A stretch of 64,000 nucleotides of DNA from Enoplolaimus lenunculus (Eukaryota > Nematoda > Enoplea > Enoplida > Thoracostomopsidae), in contig JASANG010001414.1 of assembly GCA_030248215.1 (NCBI GenBank), forward strand, positions 62,001-126,000. The letters are read 5' to 3'. Shown one piece after another: positions 32,237 through 45,900 of this stretch; within the stretch, counting starts at the first letter, position 1, and each line of letters starts with the position of its first letter. The notes beneath the pieces are model-generated. The model searched no databases, was not told the origin of the DNA, and saw only the letters and a list, made by a program, of their open reading frames with translations. Both the position numbers and the translations under genes were made by a program.

Positions 32237-33124
32237 TTTGTTTAAGTTATCCACTGTAATCACTAAGTGCAAACAAAGGAAAGACAGGATGGCGCTGTAT
32301 CAGCTCCAAGTGGACTTGCACAGTGTTTCATATTCCTGCAGCACAATCACAACTACACTGTCCAGTGGAGCCATAGTGTGCAATGTGTCTCAGACGGCTG
32401 CTCCCACTCGGTATCCCTGACTCCTAGCTATGTCGTTTCCTTTGCATCAGCAACTTTCGTTCAATTCCGCGTTTCTAGCTTGTGATCTGTACCTATTCAT
32501 TGTCATGCTGCTCTTGTCATATTGCCCTCTTGTATGCCAATATAGTTGTGCTTTATTATTTCTCGCCATATTCCCTAAAACATGTATCATTCCCTTCCAA
32601 ACTCTAGTTCATTGTGATGCTTTATCATATGGGCTTTAACTATTATTTTCAGGTACGAAACCACACGTTTATACTAGATTTCATACACTGCTTCTCGGAA
32701 TTTTGAAAACTTGGGATTTTGGAAATTGGAATATTACCCGGAAAATTCGGATTTTGAGAAATTGGAGTTTTGTGAAATTACAATTCTGCCGGAAATTGCG
32801 GTGTTGAACGCTACCTTTTTCGTTTAGACTTTGGGAAATTGGGATTGGGATATTTTACACGGGAAATTTGTGTTTCGGGGCTATGAAATAACATTAACTG
32901 ATGCTGACACGTGCAGTAATTGTTTGTAGGCGCTAAAACCGCAAAAAACTATCTATGTCCATGGCTGAATTCGATCCTGACTTTTCGACACAACATACAG
33001 AGCACTGATTCAACTTTTTATATGCTAGGCTTGGCTGAACTGACGTAACTATTGCAAGAACCGGTGTGCTCAAAGCGTAAACATAGTCAACTAAATTTCA
33101 AAAAATTTAAATTATAGAGTTAAT

Positions 33125-33187
33125 AGGGTGTGTAATGGTTATCATACTTTGGATTTGTACTCCAGCGATCGGAGTTCAAAACTCTGT
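33125..33187 (+). repeat. tRNA-like SINE head (weak)
   Basis: TGTGTAATGGTTATCATAC resembles a pol III A box and GGAGTTCAAAACTC a worn B box, about 35 bases apart as in a tRNA. The arms do not pair well, so this is a SINE relic at best. Compare 50517-50580. Confidence 0.3.
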
Positions 33188-33285
33188 GGGACATACAAAT
33201 GTTGTACGGTCGGCACTCCAAGGAACGTCTTAAACATTGCCGGTTTACTTAAAGCACAAAGCTGCTCGCTATGTACTAATCACTA

Positions 33286-33630
33286 CAGTGTACAACCGGA
33301 GGTCTGCCTCCGGCTCCGGCTTCGGCAGAAAATTGGCCTCCGTTCCGGCTACGGCTGCGTTTGATTTTTTGCCGGAGGTTGTGGTAATTTCGGTAGTAAA
33401 ATTTTGCATAATTTTGCAAAATTTATTTGTTAAACGCCTTTCATTCTACTTTTGTCACAATTTTCAGGAAAGAACTTCCGAAAGTTCGCAGAAAAGTAAA
33501 ACCACACAACTTAACAATAAATTGCAGATATTGGCTAACATTAACTATTTTACCATGTTTTCTACCTAATTTCGCTTCACCGCCGGCTCTGGCTCCAGGT
33601 CCGGTATTTTTCACCTACAGTTGTACCCTA
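33286..33630. mobile_element. CCTCCGG-motif MITE (family E)
   Basis: Left end CAGTGTACAACCGGAGGTC with TGCCTCCGGCTCCGG; right end CCGGCTCTGGCTCCAGGTCC then CAGTTGTACCCT. Sequence matches 50815-51154 closely throughout (TGCATAATTTTGCAAAATTTAT, GCAGATATTGGCTAA). Target-site duplication is unclear here. No coding capacity. Confidence 0.7.
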
Positions 33631-34257
33631 GACTACCAATCCTCTAAAATTTACAGCTTTGACACGCTTATCCAAATATTCTCATAAAAATTTACTTGGC
33701 TTGCAAAGATTCCCAAAAAGAACATCGGTACACTCACTGAGGGTTATAAGTACTCCTATAAAAATAAACACGATACAGAAAGGCGATTAGAATACTCGGA
33801 TGTCTGGCAGGACTATCCACTAACAACTAATTCCAGTGTCACTAAAAATCAATTTACAAACGTTCACGCTGCAGCAGGTAATTATAACTTCAGGATTTCT
33901 GTCGTATACAATACTTAACTCGGAACTCACAGAAATGAAGCGAGTTTTCTGAGAGTATGTTGGTTTGAATGCTCGCACGTTTGTAAAAAATGTCCCTCCC
34001 TGCTGGGTGCCCGCGTTGTCTCTACCCACTCCCTTTATACACTGTCTGAGATGTCAATATGTCATAGTCTGAGCTTTTTGACAATGAATATGCTCGAGGC
34101 ATAAATATATACTTGTCCTGTAATCATTATCGGGAACTGTTATTGTTCATAGTCCCTCGGAAGGGACTCAATTTTTTGCGTTGAATGATGCGTCTGAATA
34201 TGTGCGCACAGCGTGTGTTTTTTAATGTGTGCGCGTTTGCTAACGTATTGTCCTGAG

Positions 34258-34698
34258 CAGGGTACAACGGGAATTATAAAATACCGTAAACGGAACCGGA
34301 ACCGGAAAGTTAAAAAAATACCGGAACCGGAAAGTTAAAAAATACCGGAACCGGAGCCGGAACCGGAAAAACAAAAAATTCTTGTTACCGAAAAATTCTT
34401 TTAACGTTTATCGCTTTAACGGTGTAAACACACCATTTAGGATGCCAAAATCCTAAAACAAATGCAGTAGCTGGAAACGTATGATCAATTATAAAGTATG
34501 ACACAAATTAAAAATGTTGGCAATACACGCTCAGACAATTTCAGAAAAATAAGTGGCAATGATATGTCTATTTTAAAAAATTTTCAATACCGAAAATATC
34601 GGAAAATTCCGGTGAAAAAATACCGGATTTTTTTCCGGATCCGGATAGTGAAAAACACCGGATTTCTCTACCGGAACCGGAATTCCGGTTGCACCCTG
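34258..34698. mobile_element. GGAACC-motif MITE (family A), 441 bp, perfect 8-bp TSD
   Basis: Ends CAGGGTACAACGGGAATT and AATTCCGGTTGCACCCTG. Flanking octamers 34250-34257 and 34699-34706 are both GTCCTGAG. The left side carries an array of ACCGGAACCGGAAAGTTAAA units (34295-34370); the right side has TACCGGATTTTTTTCCGG, ATCCGGATAG and TACCGGAACCGG. Internally it matches 18740-18905 and, inverted, 18242-18553. The duplication size supports hAT. Confidence 0.85.
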
Positions 34699-35806
34699 GT
34701 CCTGAGTCCTGACATCCTACAGACAACATGTATTCATCCAGAGTCCCTTCCGACAGAGTCTAGACAGTTAGCACTATCTACGTACAGCTATGAATCCGTA
34801 CCTTGCCTCAAGCTAGTATGTGTATTTTGATGCTGCTCTGCTGTTTCTAATGGGGTAGGTGGAAATTGATTATATCGGCGCGTACATTTTAACGTGGATG
34901 ACCCATTGTATTTACCTGTTGCAGGATGAACGTTTGGAAACTGATTTTTAGTGACACGGGAATATAGTTGTTGGATAGTTTTACCAGACATCCGAGTATT
35001 CTGGTATCGTGTTTATTTTTAGGACTAGTTGACACCAACTGTGGGTGTACCGCCGTTCTTTTTGGGAATATTTGGATAAGCCTGTCAAATCTAATTGTCA
35101 TTTTTAGAGGATTTTGCTACTGAGTGAGTAGTTTTGTGCTATTAGGTACCGGCAGTGCTGGAAGCCATTCCTTGGAAAGCCGAACTTCTATACTGTATAA
35201 CGCTGTTGAAGTAAATCCTCCCATTCCTATCAGTCTACTAAAAATCGGCTGGTTTGAAGACTCTTGTCAAGTCAGATACAAGTGGGCATTTTTAAATCTA
35301 TATAAATCAATAGCTGGCGAAAGTTGCGCCATTTTTCAGCTACTAGTTGTATTAACACTGCGTTGAAGTACACAAAGACACCTACAGGGGCTGCCGATTT
35401 ATCAAAAATCTCGAACCGCTGCAAATACAGGCCCAGACGCAAAGGTAGACTGGGATTAAGGGAAGCAGAGGTTTTTCAAATGTAAGGGCTCATGGCATTT
35501 TTCTAGTATAGAAACTGAACTATAACTATGTCGGCCACCATGTATGGGTTTATTATGTTTTGATATAAACGGCCTAAGGTTATTTGAAATTCTTAAGTTT
35601 CTATACGGATGTTAGATAATACCATTCAGAACCGATTGCAACTTTTGGTATATTATTGGGTTGCAAACGGACGGGCCAGGTTTTCAATTTCGACTACCGT
35701 TTCGATCCTATGGTATTGTATGATATACAATTGTAACTTGCTGTCATAGCTATACACGTACAATCTGTTAGATTTGAGGAATTTATTGTATACATGCGAT
35801 CAAAAT

Positions 35807-37777
35807 ATGAATAGTGGTAGGAAGTACAGCACACAGTCCAGTTGCCCTCAAGGGCGAAAATTGAAACGTGAATTCGTTGACACATGGATTGAGGTACGCA
35901 CTGTAAGTACTAAAAGTACTGAAAGATTGAGTTACTCCCATTTCCATCAATTTCAGAAACAATACGTTGTTAATTAACCTCTGGATTTTATTTTTGCCAA
36001 ATCTGAAACTGACTTCGTACTTTTCTTGCCACCCTGATTCACACGTTTTTTGCTGAGCAAAAACTTGCACGTGTAATCGTTAGTATATGAAGGCTTAAAC
36101 TTAAACCACAACCATCATAAACGATTATAATTTTATAAAAACGGTTAATTTCCCTTATTTTTTAAATACAAACGCAAGAGAGATAACAATTTTCCTCAGC
36201 AGACACAAGCATTCGAACTGATTGTTATATGGGCAAATAGTATCGGCAAAGAATCGGCAATTTTTTGCAGTGCCGATGCCTATACTCACTAAACGTGCCG
36301 ATTATTACCGATGCCGATTAATCGGCACATCCCTATTTATTACCCATTTGATCTTTCTAGTTTCCCAACCATTTGTAGTTTCTATATCGTTTTAAGATTC
36401 CGCGGGTAGTCTAAATCCCGGCCTGGAGCAGGAGCTTTACCGATTGTTGAACTCTTATTGGTGCCTATTAGCAATTGAGTTAACTTAGATATTTACAATT
36501 GCTTTTTAGAATCGCGATTTAGTTTTAACTTAGAGGTATTATCAAGTTGCAGAGCCTGGATTAACGTAGTGGCACTGGGTTAGTCTAGGTTTGCGTGCAA
36601 AATAAGAATTTTTTTGCGCAGGATGCCACTCTATGAAACTATGAGGACTGAGGACTAGACGTCAGGGAGAGAGGTGTCGCTCTCAATGCCGGTTTTTCCA
36701 GTTGCAGGGCTAAAAAGTCTGAGGTAAACCGTCCATCGGATGATCATTGACTGCTTTTCGCGCTGCGGGTTTAAAAAGTTGAGTCGCAATTTTTTATGTT
36801 TATGCTGCGAGCAACATATTATATTACTGCTTAATTATCTGTTTAAAGGTGTCGAAGATAGCTCATGTGTTACTAGGAGGAGCGAATTTTAGCAAGACCC
36901 TAATCATCCATCGTCGCGATCTAAGAAGAAACTAAATCAGCCAAGTATACTATATATTAAGTTTGTCGTTAGGATCATTTAAATAGCAATATTATTATTA
37001 ATCTTAATGAACACGTTCTGCGTATTATATCAGTCGGCTATGGTTCGCTGAAGAATATAATCAGTACGTATACACAAGAACACATGTATTAGTCAATCGG
37101 GGCCGTGATCACCGCTGATTGTTGCACCAAAATCAACAAAATAAATGTTCCCTTTTAAAAATTATGTATAAATTGTTATTCACGTTTTAGTACGAAATAT
37201 AAATACGTATGCCTTTTCACTATCGCTGAAAGTCTGGCATGTCACTCATTAATTTATTTCTTGTGTCATTTTAGGAGAGAACAATGCTGTACATGATACA
37301 CCAAACTCATCTCACTCTGTAGCATTAAACGAATTTTGCGTTCAAGCAAGAGAACGGCATAACCCAGTTCTTCCTGCACGCAATCTTTTCTGTTACGTAG
37401 ATTTCAGAAGGTATATAAGAATTATTTATCGTCAAGTCGGTACCAATCAAAATTTCAGAAAATCCTTGCAAATTTGGGCTCGTTCGTAAGCTCAAAGCCC
37501 GAGGAATACGATTTTCCGAATTTGAAATATGCTTTTGCAAAATGTTATGGACTAAAAGATCAAGTGTTGATCCCCCGAAATCTTTCTGCAGCTAATGGTA
37601 TGTAGGTTTTCCTGCAATGTGGTTTTTTATGGACACTTAATTGACATAAACTTTCATAGGTTTTCCTGCAATGTGGTTTTTATGGACACTTAATTGGCAT
37701 AAACTTTCAAACTACGTAGAGCCCAAACAGAGATTCTCTTATTCATTCGTCGCTGGCTCATCTCAAAAAGTAGGTAA
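35807..37777 (+). CDS. Possible small gene, three exons, unrecognised
   Basis: Three plus-strand segments join in phase: 35807-35893 (ATG start; ends FVDTWIE before GTACGC), 37408-37597 (after TTTCAG; includes YDFPNLKYAFAKCYGLKDQV and ends before GTATGT) and 37731-37777 (after AAACAG; ends at TAA). Together they give 107 codons plus a stop, with no internal stop. The middle exon has the mixed composition of real protein and is open for 78 codons before its donor. I recognise no family. It might instead be upstream exons of a longer transcript, but the last phase does not fit the first Axin exon at 39932. Additional exons may be missing, and the second intron contains a 53-bp tandem duplication. 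Confidence 0.4.
36232..36335. repeat. GCCGAT-motif MITE fragment (family G)
   Basis: AGAATCGGCAATTTTTTGCA, GTGCCGATGCC, GTGCCGATTATTACCGATGC and the end ATCGGCACATCCCTA match the elements at 59816-60147 and 61502-61912. It is short and probably internally deleted. Confidence 0.55.
37605..37711. repeat. Tandem duplication, two ~53-bp units
   Basis: TAGGTTTTCCTGCAATGTGG, then TATGGACACTTAATTGACAT and AAACTTTCA, occurs twice in direct succession with two differences. Recent local duplication. Confidence 0.9.
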
Positions 37778-39931
37778 AACATTAGCGTTTTGTGAAAATT
37801 TTTTATTTTAGTATAAAAATGACTAGTGAAAGTGAAATAGCTATTGAATCAACACCTGCAGTTTGAGGAACAGAATCAACGCATATCTTGTACTGCAGTT
37901 TCAAACGTCTAATTCCTGGGGAATTATTGAACATTTCGCGATGTGTTTTATGTTTTGTACTCTGGGTGTCGAAAGGTGGAGATCTGTCTGTCCGTCTGTC
38001 CGTCCGAAAAGAATCTCAGGAACGGCCGAACAGATTTTGATAAACTTTTTTTGTTTGAAATCCAATTATGCTGGGCTGTTAACTTCGCATTGGGGTTTTA
38101 GACAGTTTATTAGCTACAGACTAATCTGCATAATTAGTTAAGCCTAAATTAGGCTTCCTGCATTATTTCTACAAACCTTTGAAACCGATAACTGAATAGT
38201 TAGCTAATAGCTAATTTGCATATTAGCATAATTGACAAGACAAAATTAAGACTTTTTAAATTATTAGGGTTACAAGCAATCTAATTTAGCAGTAATGGGT
38301 TTTTGGGTGCGAGGAATCTGAATAAATCACCTACAAACCTTTAAAAGCGATTATCGAATAGTTAGCTAATGGCTAATTTGCATATTTGCTTAACTGACGA
38401 GACAAATTGCTTAAAAACCTCCAAAACCGATATATGAATAGTTAGCTAATAACTAATTTGCATATTACCTTAATTGCTTACATGTGTTCGAGCTTCGCTC
38501 AATAAATTGTCTGCAAACCCTCAAAACCGATATTCGAATAGTTAGCTAATAGCTCATTTGCATAGTTTGCACCAAGCAACAGAAACAACACCTTAGACTG
38601 GCTATGCTTAATATTCCAGCATATTTTTACACTCTGTGTGTTATACATAGTGCTTTAAAACTATAGGTACATCTACATAGCATGACAATATAGCTACAAT
38701 CAGTGTTGTTGAAGTAACTTGAAGGAAAAATTACAGCAGTAAAAAGCTGAATGAGGGTACCTGCGCAAAGACTTGTTTTTTAGATCACATTAAAATCGGC
38801 ATCCATTATTGCTGTTTAGATAACATAGAGCACACAACTCTCATTTAAATTATTGTACGTCGCTAACCAGTCTGTGATTACGTAGTTATGTCACGTAAAC
38901 CGCATTCAATTTTTTGAAGAGATATTTTGCAAAAACTTTAGTAAACGGTACACCGCTAAAACTATTGAAAACGGACAGGTTAGAACGGGTTAGCACATTT
39001 TTTGCCATGTTTGGGAAGTAAAATGAGGCCAAGATTATCTCATTTGGCCCACCAGTGCAGGAGTTTACCAAAAATGACAACAAATTCCGGGGGGATCAAA
39101 ATGTGAATTTTTGCAGTTATACCTTTAAGTCAAATTGTGAAGAATATGCTTAAAAATAATAAATTTACATATCAAAAAAATTTTAAAATTTTGCTGAAAC
39201 ATTTAAGTTCTTTTTACAAATTTTTTTCATCCGCAAATTGATATTTTAATTAAAGTATTTGACGCATGTTATTGTAAAATTTGGAAGACTGTTTAGTTTT
39301 AAAACGCAAAACAGTTAATGAACAACATATTTTGTTTTGAAGTGTCATCAGTTAACAGTATTTTGGCGGTGCAATAGATTCAAAATTCCTGTTTCGGTGA
39401 AAACATGATTTCCTTTCTCTGCTTCCTGTACAACACAGTTCTTGTTACAGAACCGTGTCCACATCTGCATTTGCTTAGTACATCTACAGTACTTACGTTT
39501 ACTTACTGACTAACGATTTTCAAAACATCTGCGTTTGTTGAAAGTCGGATGTATATGTTGTATATTGGTTTTTTCTTGTTGCAAATAACATTGTGGCACT
39601 ACTGCAAGGTTTTCTTTTTTAAACATAGGAGTGCTTTTTAAGTTCAGTGGATGTTTTTACAAAACTAGGTTAAAATCGTATTCCACAAGGCTTCTGACTG
39701 TGACTCGTGGTAAGAGAAATTGGGCTAGGCAAAATGTTGAGGGAGAAGTAAATTTTTGTACCTTCTAATTCATTATTGTGAGCATTGAAAAATTGCTAAG
39801 TATATACACACCTGATTTAGCGTATGTAGACGCATAAATTTGTGTACTGGTACCCTGTCTCGACTAGCAATTCACGGAAAATGGCGTAAATTTATTTTAA
39901 AAATCTGGAAATTGTAAATTCTGGTTTTTAG
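37778..39931. other. Intergenic or Axin 5' region
   Basis: Holds a family J repeat (37930-38565). The rest has no identified gene. The first recognised Axin exon follows a strong acceptor (CTGGTTTTTAG at 39921-39931), so at least one upstream Axin exon, coding or not, is expected here or further upstream but was not found. Confidence 0.5.
37930..38565. repeat. Family J repeat, second copy
   Basis: GTTTTATGTTTTGTACTCTG, GTCGAAAGGTGGAGATC, a CTGTCCGTCTGTCCGTCC tract, then ~200-bp units with AGTTAGCTAATAGCTAATTT and GGTTTTTGGGTGCGAGG, and the end motif CGAGCTTCGCTCAATAAAT near 38488. It matches 13058-14160 with fewer internal units. Confidence 0.65.
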
Positions 39932-39941
39932 AACAAACGGT

Positions 39942-42900
39942 ATGCCAACGAGTGGTTTCGGAGCTCACGAGCCAAGATATTGCTACGATCCTGCTGGATC
40001 ACCGGATACACAGTCGATATGTTCAGAGGATTCGTCATGCACACCACCTTATCTTAAATGGGCGGAAAGTTTACCACAGTTGTTGGATGATGCTGAAGGT
40101 AAATATGCAAAATACCGTAGCGGTTAACATCAAAGACTCTTAAATGTCATTTTAATGTTTTCGCGGCTCACAGAACTTCCTGTTATAAAAAGTTGGTATG
40201 AAAACAAAAATCTACTGTTGACACAAAAACGATACTTGTTAACTGTTTAAAACAACGATTGCTCAAAATTAATGTACTGTTTCTGCTTTTGTATTTAAGG
40301 CGTTTCTCTATTTGCCGAATATCTCATCGATGAAGAAGGCACCAAAAACGTTCTCGATTTTTGGTTCGCGTGCAAAGCATTAAAATCCGAAACAGTACCC
40401 GAAACCCTGGCGACATACGCTCGCCTCATATACGATAACTTCGTTTGTTCACGTGCTGAAAATCGTATTGCGGATTTGAAAACTGAAACACGGCAAGCAC
40501 TTGCACATCGGCTTAATTCAGCGTCGGCACCAGCGCCCGATGCAGGCATTCTTGATGCTGCGCAGTCGGAAGCGTACGCAATACTTGTCGTCAAGCATGC
40601 TGCATTTGTGCGCTCTGAACTTTACTTAACTTTCGTTCAAAATGCACAAGACACTGCGCTTGAACTGTATCACGCAGGAGTCAACGATTATGATTCACCG
40701 AAAATTTGGTCGGTGTCACAAAATTCGCCTACACAATTACAGCAGCAAATATCAGGAATGTTTGCGCACACTCCTAACGATCCTAGTGGTGCGATACCGG
40801 CTTATGATACGTCTGTGAACACTGGGTCCTGCTTACCGCTTGGTAGTGACATTGGCAGTGGTGAGACTGGTTTGTATACCAATGTGCCACAACAATCTAC
40901 TACGTATTTGCCTACAGTTGTGGAAGACATTGAAGAAGAAACGTGTTCACCACCGTTACGTACGCAACAAAATAATTCCTCTGGGATAGCCGATAGGAAA
41001 CTAGAAACATCGACAACTACAGCAACAAATGTTAAGCAACGACGTTGTTCACCAGAACCTAATTCAACCGATATCTGTGAACCTAGTTCAACTGATGTAC
41101 AGGTGTTTGCTACGGCCGAAGAAGTACGAAAATCAAATATACAAGAAGAGAACACTTCGGACACAGCTGCTCTAGGCGCATGTTGCTCTACAATATGTGT
41201 GAGGTCGTCCCAGCCACAGGGTGCCTCGGCTACAAATCACTCCGCACGGCCTCCTGCGGTTCCAGATCGTTCGACTAAGCCGTGCTATAACACACAGAGC
41301 AAAGGTATAACAGATTATTATGATGATGTGAACTTTGTTGATAAATTGCTTTTTATTTAGTAGGACGAATGTCCAAAGATTTGCCTATGCCGAATAAATT
41401 TATTTTGCAGAAATGCTAAGGGTAATACTAAATATATACGATGATTTTGTATTAACTTATTATTGAACGAAGCTATACTCCGAGCAATGCTCGGGCTTCA
41501 CGAAGTGTTTTATATTTTGTGCTCGAAGGTCAAAAGGTGGAGGTTCGTCCGGAAGGAATCTCAGAAACCGCCGAAACGATTTTGATAAACTTTTTTGGTT
41601 TGAAAGCCTGTTATCCTGGAGTGTTAACCTCGCATTGGTATTTTAAAATTTTAAGCCGTTCATTAGCTAAAGGCTAATTTGCATAATTGGTTAAGCTTAA
41701 ATAAGCCTAAATTAGTACTTTTTGTTCACTAATTATTAGGCGTACACGCAAACTAATTTCAGCAATAAATTGTTATGGGTTCGAGGAATCTGAATAAATT
41801 GTCTACAAACCTTCAGAAACGATAATTGAATGGTTACATAATAGCTAATTTGCATATTAGCATTTTTTAAGCCGAAATTAGGGCTTTTTGCAATATTTCA
41901 CTAATTTTTAGAGCTACTGGAGGATTTTTGGGTGCGATGGATGTGAGTAAATTGTTCACAAACCTCCAAGACCGATAAATGAATAGTTAACTAAAAACCA
42001 ATTCGCATATTAGCTTAATTGCTTAAGTATGTTCGAGCTTCACTCAATGCATGTAGTCCCACTACGACTGGTATACGTTTGTTTTGCATTGCGTGTTAAG
42101 GAGGCTATGCATATTTTGATGTAAAACTTTACAGCCTTCAATTGAAACAGATCAGTCGTATCACAACGCTGCGGGTTAAGGACATCTAAAGTGTGAGTAG
42201 ACCAGCTAAATCGTGGCTATATTTTTCGAGCGAAGCTCGGACTCAATGTGAATAGTTAGTTCGGTAATTCACGAGTACGTATTTTACTAATCTGCAAAAA
42301 TAGAAAATTTTGGCGAAACTCCGAGCTTCGTTCAATAAAGTTTCTGCTTTTTCGTATAAAACATTTGGTATTTGTCTACAACTTTGAATCTATTCGATTG
42401 GTTTTAGCAGTTTGTGCACTTGTTAATGTCAGTTCTGAAACGTCGACACATAACGCAGATAACAGTGCGCCGTCAACGACTACTTGCAGCAGTAGTACGA
42501 ACACCAGTTCTAATCAAGACTCTGCTCTAGCCGTTGTAACTGGATCTAATCTGCCTGCGAACTCTAGCCATCTTTCTACGCAACCACGATTTGCCAAAGT
42601 GAAACCGGGCGCGCAGTATACATTCAGTGTCATGAGAGCTGTACCGCATTCAGGTCGTTATAAGCCATCGTTATCTTCACAAATGTAAGTGGAAGCTTTC
42701 GGAACTTTTTTCGCTATGAAAACGTGGATCTAAATTGTAACTAACGTGCTGTACTCTTGTGGAAAATAAGTGCTGAACGAGATACCGATTAGCAATGTCA
42801 CATATTGTGCTCCGCATGGTTTATATTTCTATTTTTCAAATTTATTAATTCAATGAACCTGTATTCTTTGGTCTTTCGGCGCTATTTACTCATGTATATT

Positions 42901-45900
42901 TGATGTATTTTGCGGACTTTGCGGATTTTCAATAAATCACAGCTGTTACATTTTGCTATTTGAACATTTTACGGGTGTTTGAATATTGAGTACATTCTGG
43001 TAGTTATTGTTAATAGTACTATTTGCAGTGGTACGTTGCCAAACCCATATCATACGAATTACGTTCCTCATTTGCCAACTAGTGCTCAAGACTCAGATAT
43101 TCAATCTAGCGATGCGGACACAACGGTTTCGAACAATTATAGCGAACCAAGGTATTGCTGAGTTTATTTAATTTTATGCACGTTTAGACGTTGCAATATT
43201 TTGCAGCAAAGCTTTATGTATAATGAATATAACTGTCATCTATGTATTTATTGATGTATTTATTCGGATCTTTTTCAGATTGTTATTGAGTCATATTTTA
43301 ATGTTACAATTTAAGTTAACGAGCGAGATTATTAGAATTGTGATTGTGGTTTTTATTCAAATTTCATAACGTTATCGAAATTTATAAAAAATTTTCTTCA
43401 ATTCATAATCAATGATTTTTTATGGATCTCGATGAAAATTTCATACTCGTCTTTGTCTTGTCTTGCACTGTACATGGGAAGGATTTATAGAAGTCAGGCT
43501 TTCGTATTTTACCTCTGTGTCTTTTGCTTTAATTCATGGTATAGGTATGGATATTCGTTAGCTTTGTGATGTAAGTTTGCCACTGACTCAATATTTGATT
43601 TTTAGTGACGTGTTTCCAATTAGACCAACGAAAAAGCAATTGCGAAAGCAGGAAGAAATTATAACGCGCAATGCTCAGCAAAACAGGAATCCTGACATGC
43701 AGCTCCAGCAGCCGATACCTGTAAGTGTAGCAAATCCTTAAGCTTTCGACTTTTAAAAGCAAATGCGTATTTAGTTTTATAAATGGTGGTCTTGGTGATG
43801 TACTAGAGTAGTCCTCATGAATAAGCAGTTTCATTGTTGGAAGTGCAATTGTTTTGTAGTTAAACATTGTACTTCCAATTTGAACGTAGCGTTGTTTTAT
43901 TTTTAACCACAATTTGTCATATTTTGGTTGATTATTTTAAGAGAAACCAAATTGTGGTTAAACATATCGAGATCTCTGTTATTAATACCTGTTTATCTAT
44001 CTAGTGTACTTCATGCCAAAACAACATTTTATGGTTGCCGTTTAATTTATTTGTATTACTTCAGCGAACGCAACGAAATCAAGTGCCCGTGGATCATTCG
44101 CCTACACGCGCAACGAATCAACCGAAACGTTTTGCCGAAGATCTGATTCGGCGTTTGGAAGCAGTTGAACGTGAACGGTGCCAAGATGAACGCCTGAAAA
44201 CATCGCTGCGGAAACTTTCAGAGGTAGTATTTGGTTATATGTTTGTTTAATACTTTAAGGAACATTTTGACACCAATAATAGATGTGTTCTTGCGAACCG
44301 TACGAGGTACATAGGGCAGCCATATTCTGTCTTTGTGCCAACGCTCTTCAGTCAGAAGAAAATTTCGGGGATGGTCAGGACTTGCTATTATATATTTACA
44401 TATTTTCGTACGCGATCACAGAAGCAAGTTTTTTATTTGAGAAATTTTTATAATAGAGGATCCTTTCCGTTTTAAAATTTTAGATAAATTTTGAGGGAGT
44501 GGGAGAGAAATACCCTTCATTCAGCCTTGGCTATCCCCTTGAATCATGGGTTAACTGCTATCTTTTGTTTTAGGTCGACAGTAGCTCAAATCCAAATAGT
44601 CGCCGTGAGGCTCTAATGGCTTACGGATCTACTTGCGATGATGACGAGAAAAACACTATTCTCGACGAACATTTTTCACGCAACTGGCAAGAAACACCGA
44701 AACATTCTCCGATGCGGTCGCCAGGTTTATTTGCCGGCACGTCAAATGCGCGACATCCGCTATTGCCACACAATATCAATCCAGTTGCGTTCTCGTTGCT
44801 TCAGAATCATCGTAAAAAATCGCCCAGAAGATCACCAGGTAGGAATAATGTTTTTTATTGCTTGGCCTTTATTGGGTGTGGCATGAAGTTTTTAAATTTT
44901 AACAGTCGGAGGTGGATAATTATTTTTAAAAACTTAGGTTAAGAAACAAAATTTTTTGAGAAATGCGGAGAATTTTTACAAATATGTGTTTTCAGTTTGT
45001 GTGATGATAAAATTATTTGAGATGCACTAAAATGCGGAGAATGTTTACAATTATGTGTTTTCAGTTTGTGTGATGATAGAATTAGTTGAGATGCAACGTT
45101 TAACATTGAACTGCATTATTATTATTCCTGTCGAGAACGTATAAGCTTAGACAATAATTGGCGATTCCAGTTGGATGTACGCAATTACCGGATTTTTTAC
45201 TGTATTTTCTATTGTTGTCTCGCAAGAATACGGAATTGATCTGTTTAGGTTCCCGATCACCAGATCGCAGACATTATGCTCAGTCGTCTCGAATGTTTAC
45301 CTTGCCTTACGCTGCATTCGCTAACAACGGTGGCGGTGTTTTAATGCCGGCAAGTGGGATTCCAGTACAATCCATGCCATACCAATTGCAGCATCATAAT
45401 ATGACTGATGTAGCCGTACAACAATCTGTTTCTTCTAACCCACACACTAATTCTTGCCAAAGTATCGCTGTTCAGGGCTTAATCGCTCAAACGTCGTGTA
45501 CAGCTGCTTCTACTGGCACTGTCCATCGAGCCCGTGTGTATAATGTAGCAATGACTGGACCTCAAATAATAAACAATGTATCTATGCAACAACAACAACA
45601 ACAACAATTGTCTGGCTATCCAACCGATGGTACTCAAATTTTAGCGCATTTGCAACAAAAACAACAACAACAATCTCAGTCGCTGTCGCAGTATCAACAA
45701 AAACAACAGGTGATGCTTGATGAAAACCATCTCTATCAACAACAAGTATACGTGGCAGGGCATGAAGACCAACAACAGCACACAAGCAATGCAACCGGCG
45801 GTGACTCGTTATCGTGTCCACAAGATCTTTCGAGCGGCGTTATAGCAGGTCATGTTGCGAGTAATTTGCAAGCTGGTCCAAGCCGACCTCTTGGTGGCGT

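Larger units (their letters stand above)
32237..35806. other. Intergenic, upstream of DDX24; repeats, no gene seen
   Basis: Should hold the DDX24 promoter, but no TATA or Inr element is convincing. 32690-32890 is a low-complexity run of GGGAAATTGGGATT-type units. A tRNA-like segment (33125-33187) and two MITEs (33286-33630, 34258-34698) follow. Short ORFs in 32052-32639 and 34498-35366 have no recognised motif. Confidence 0.5.
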
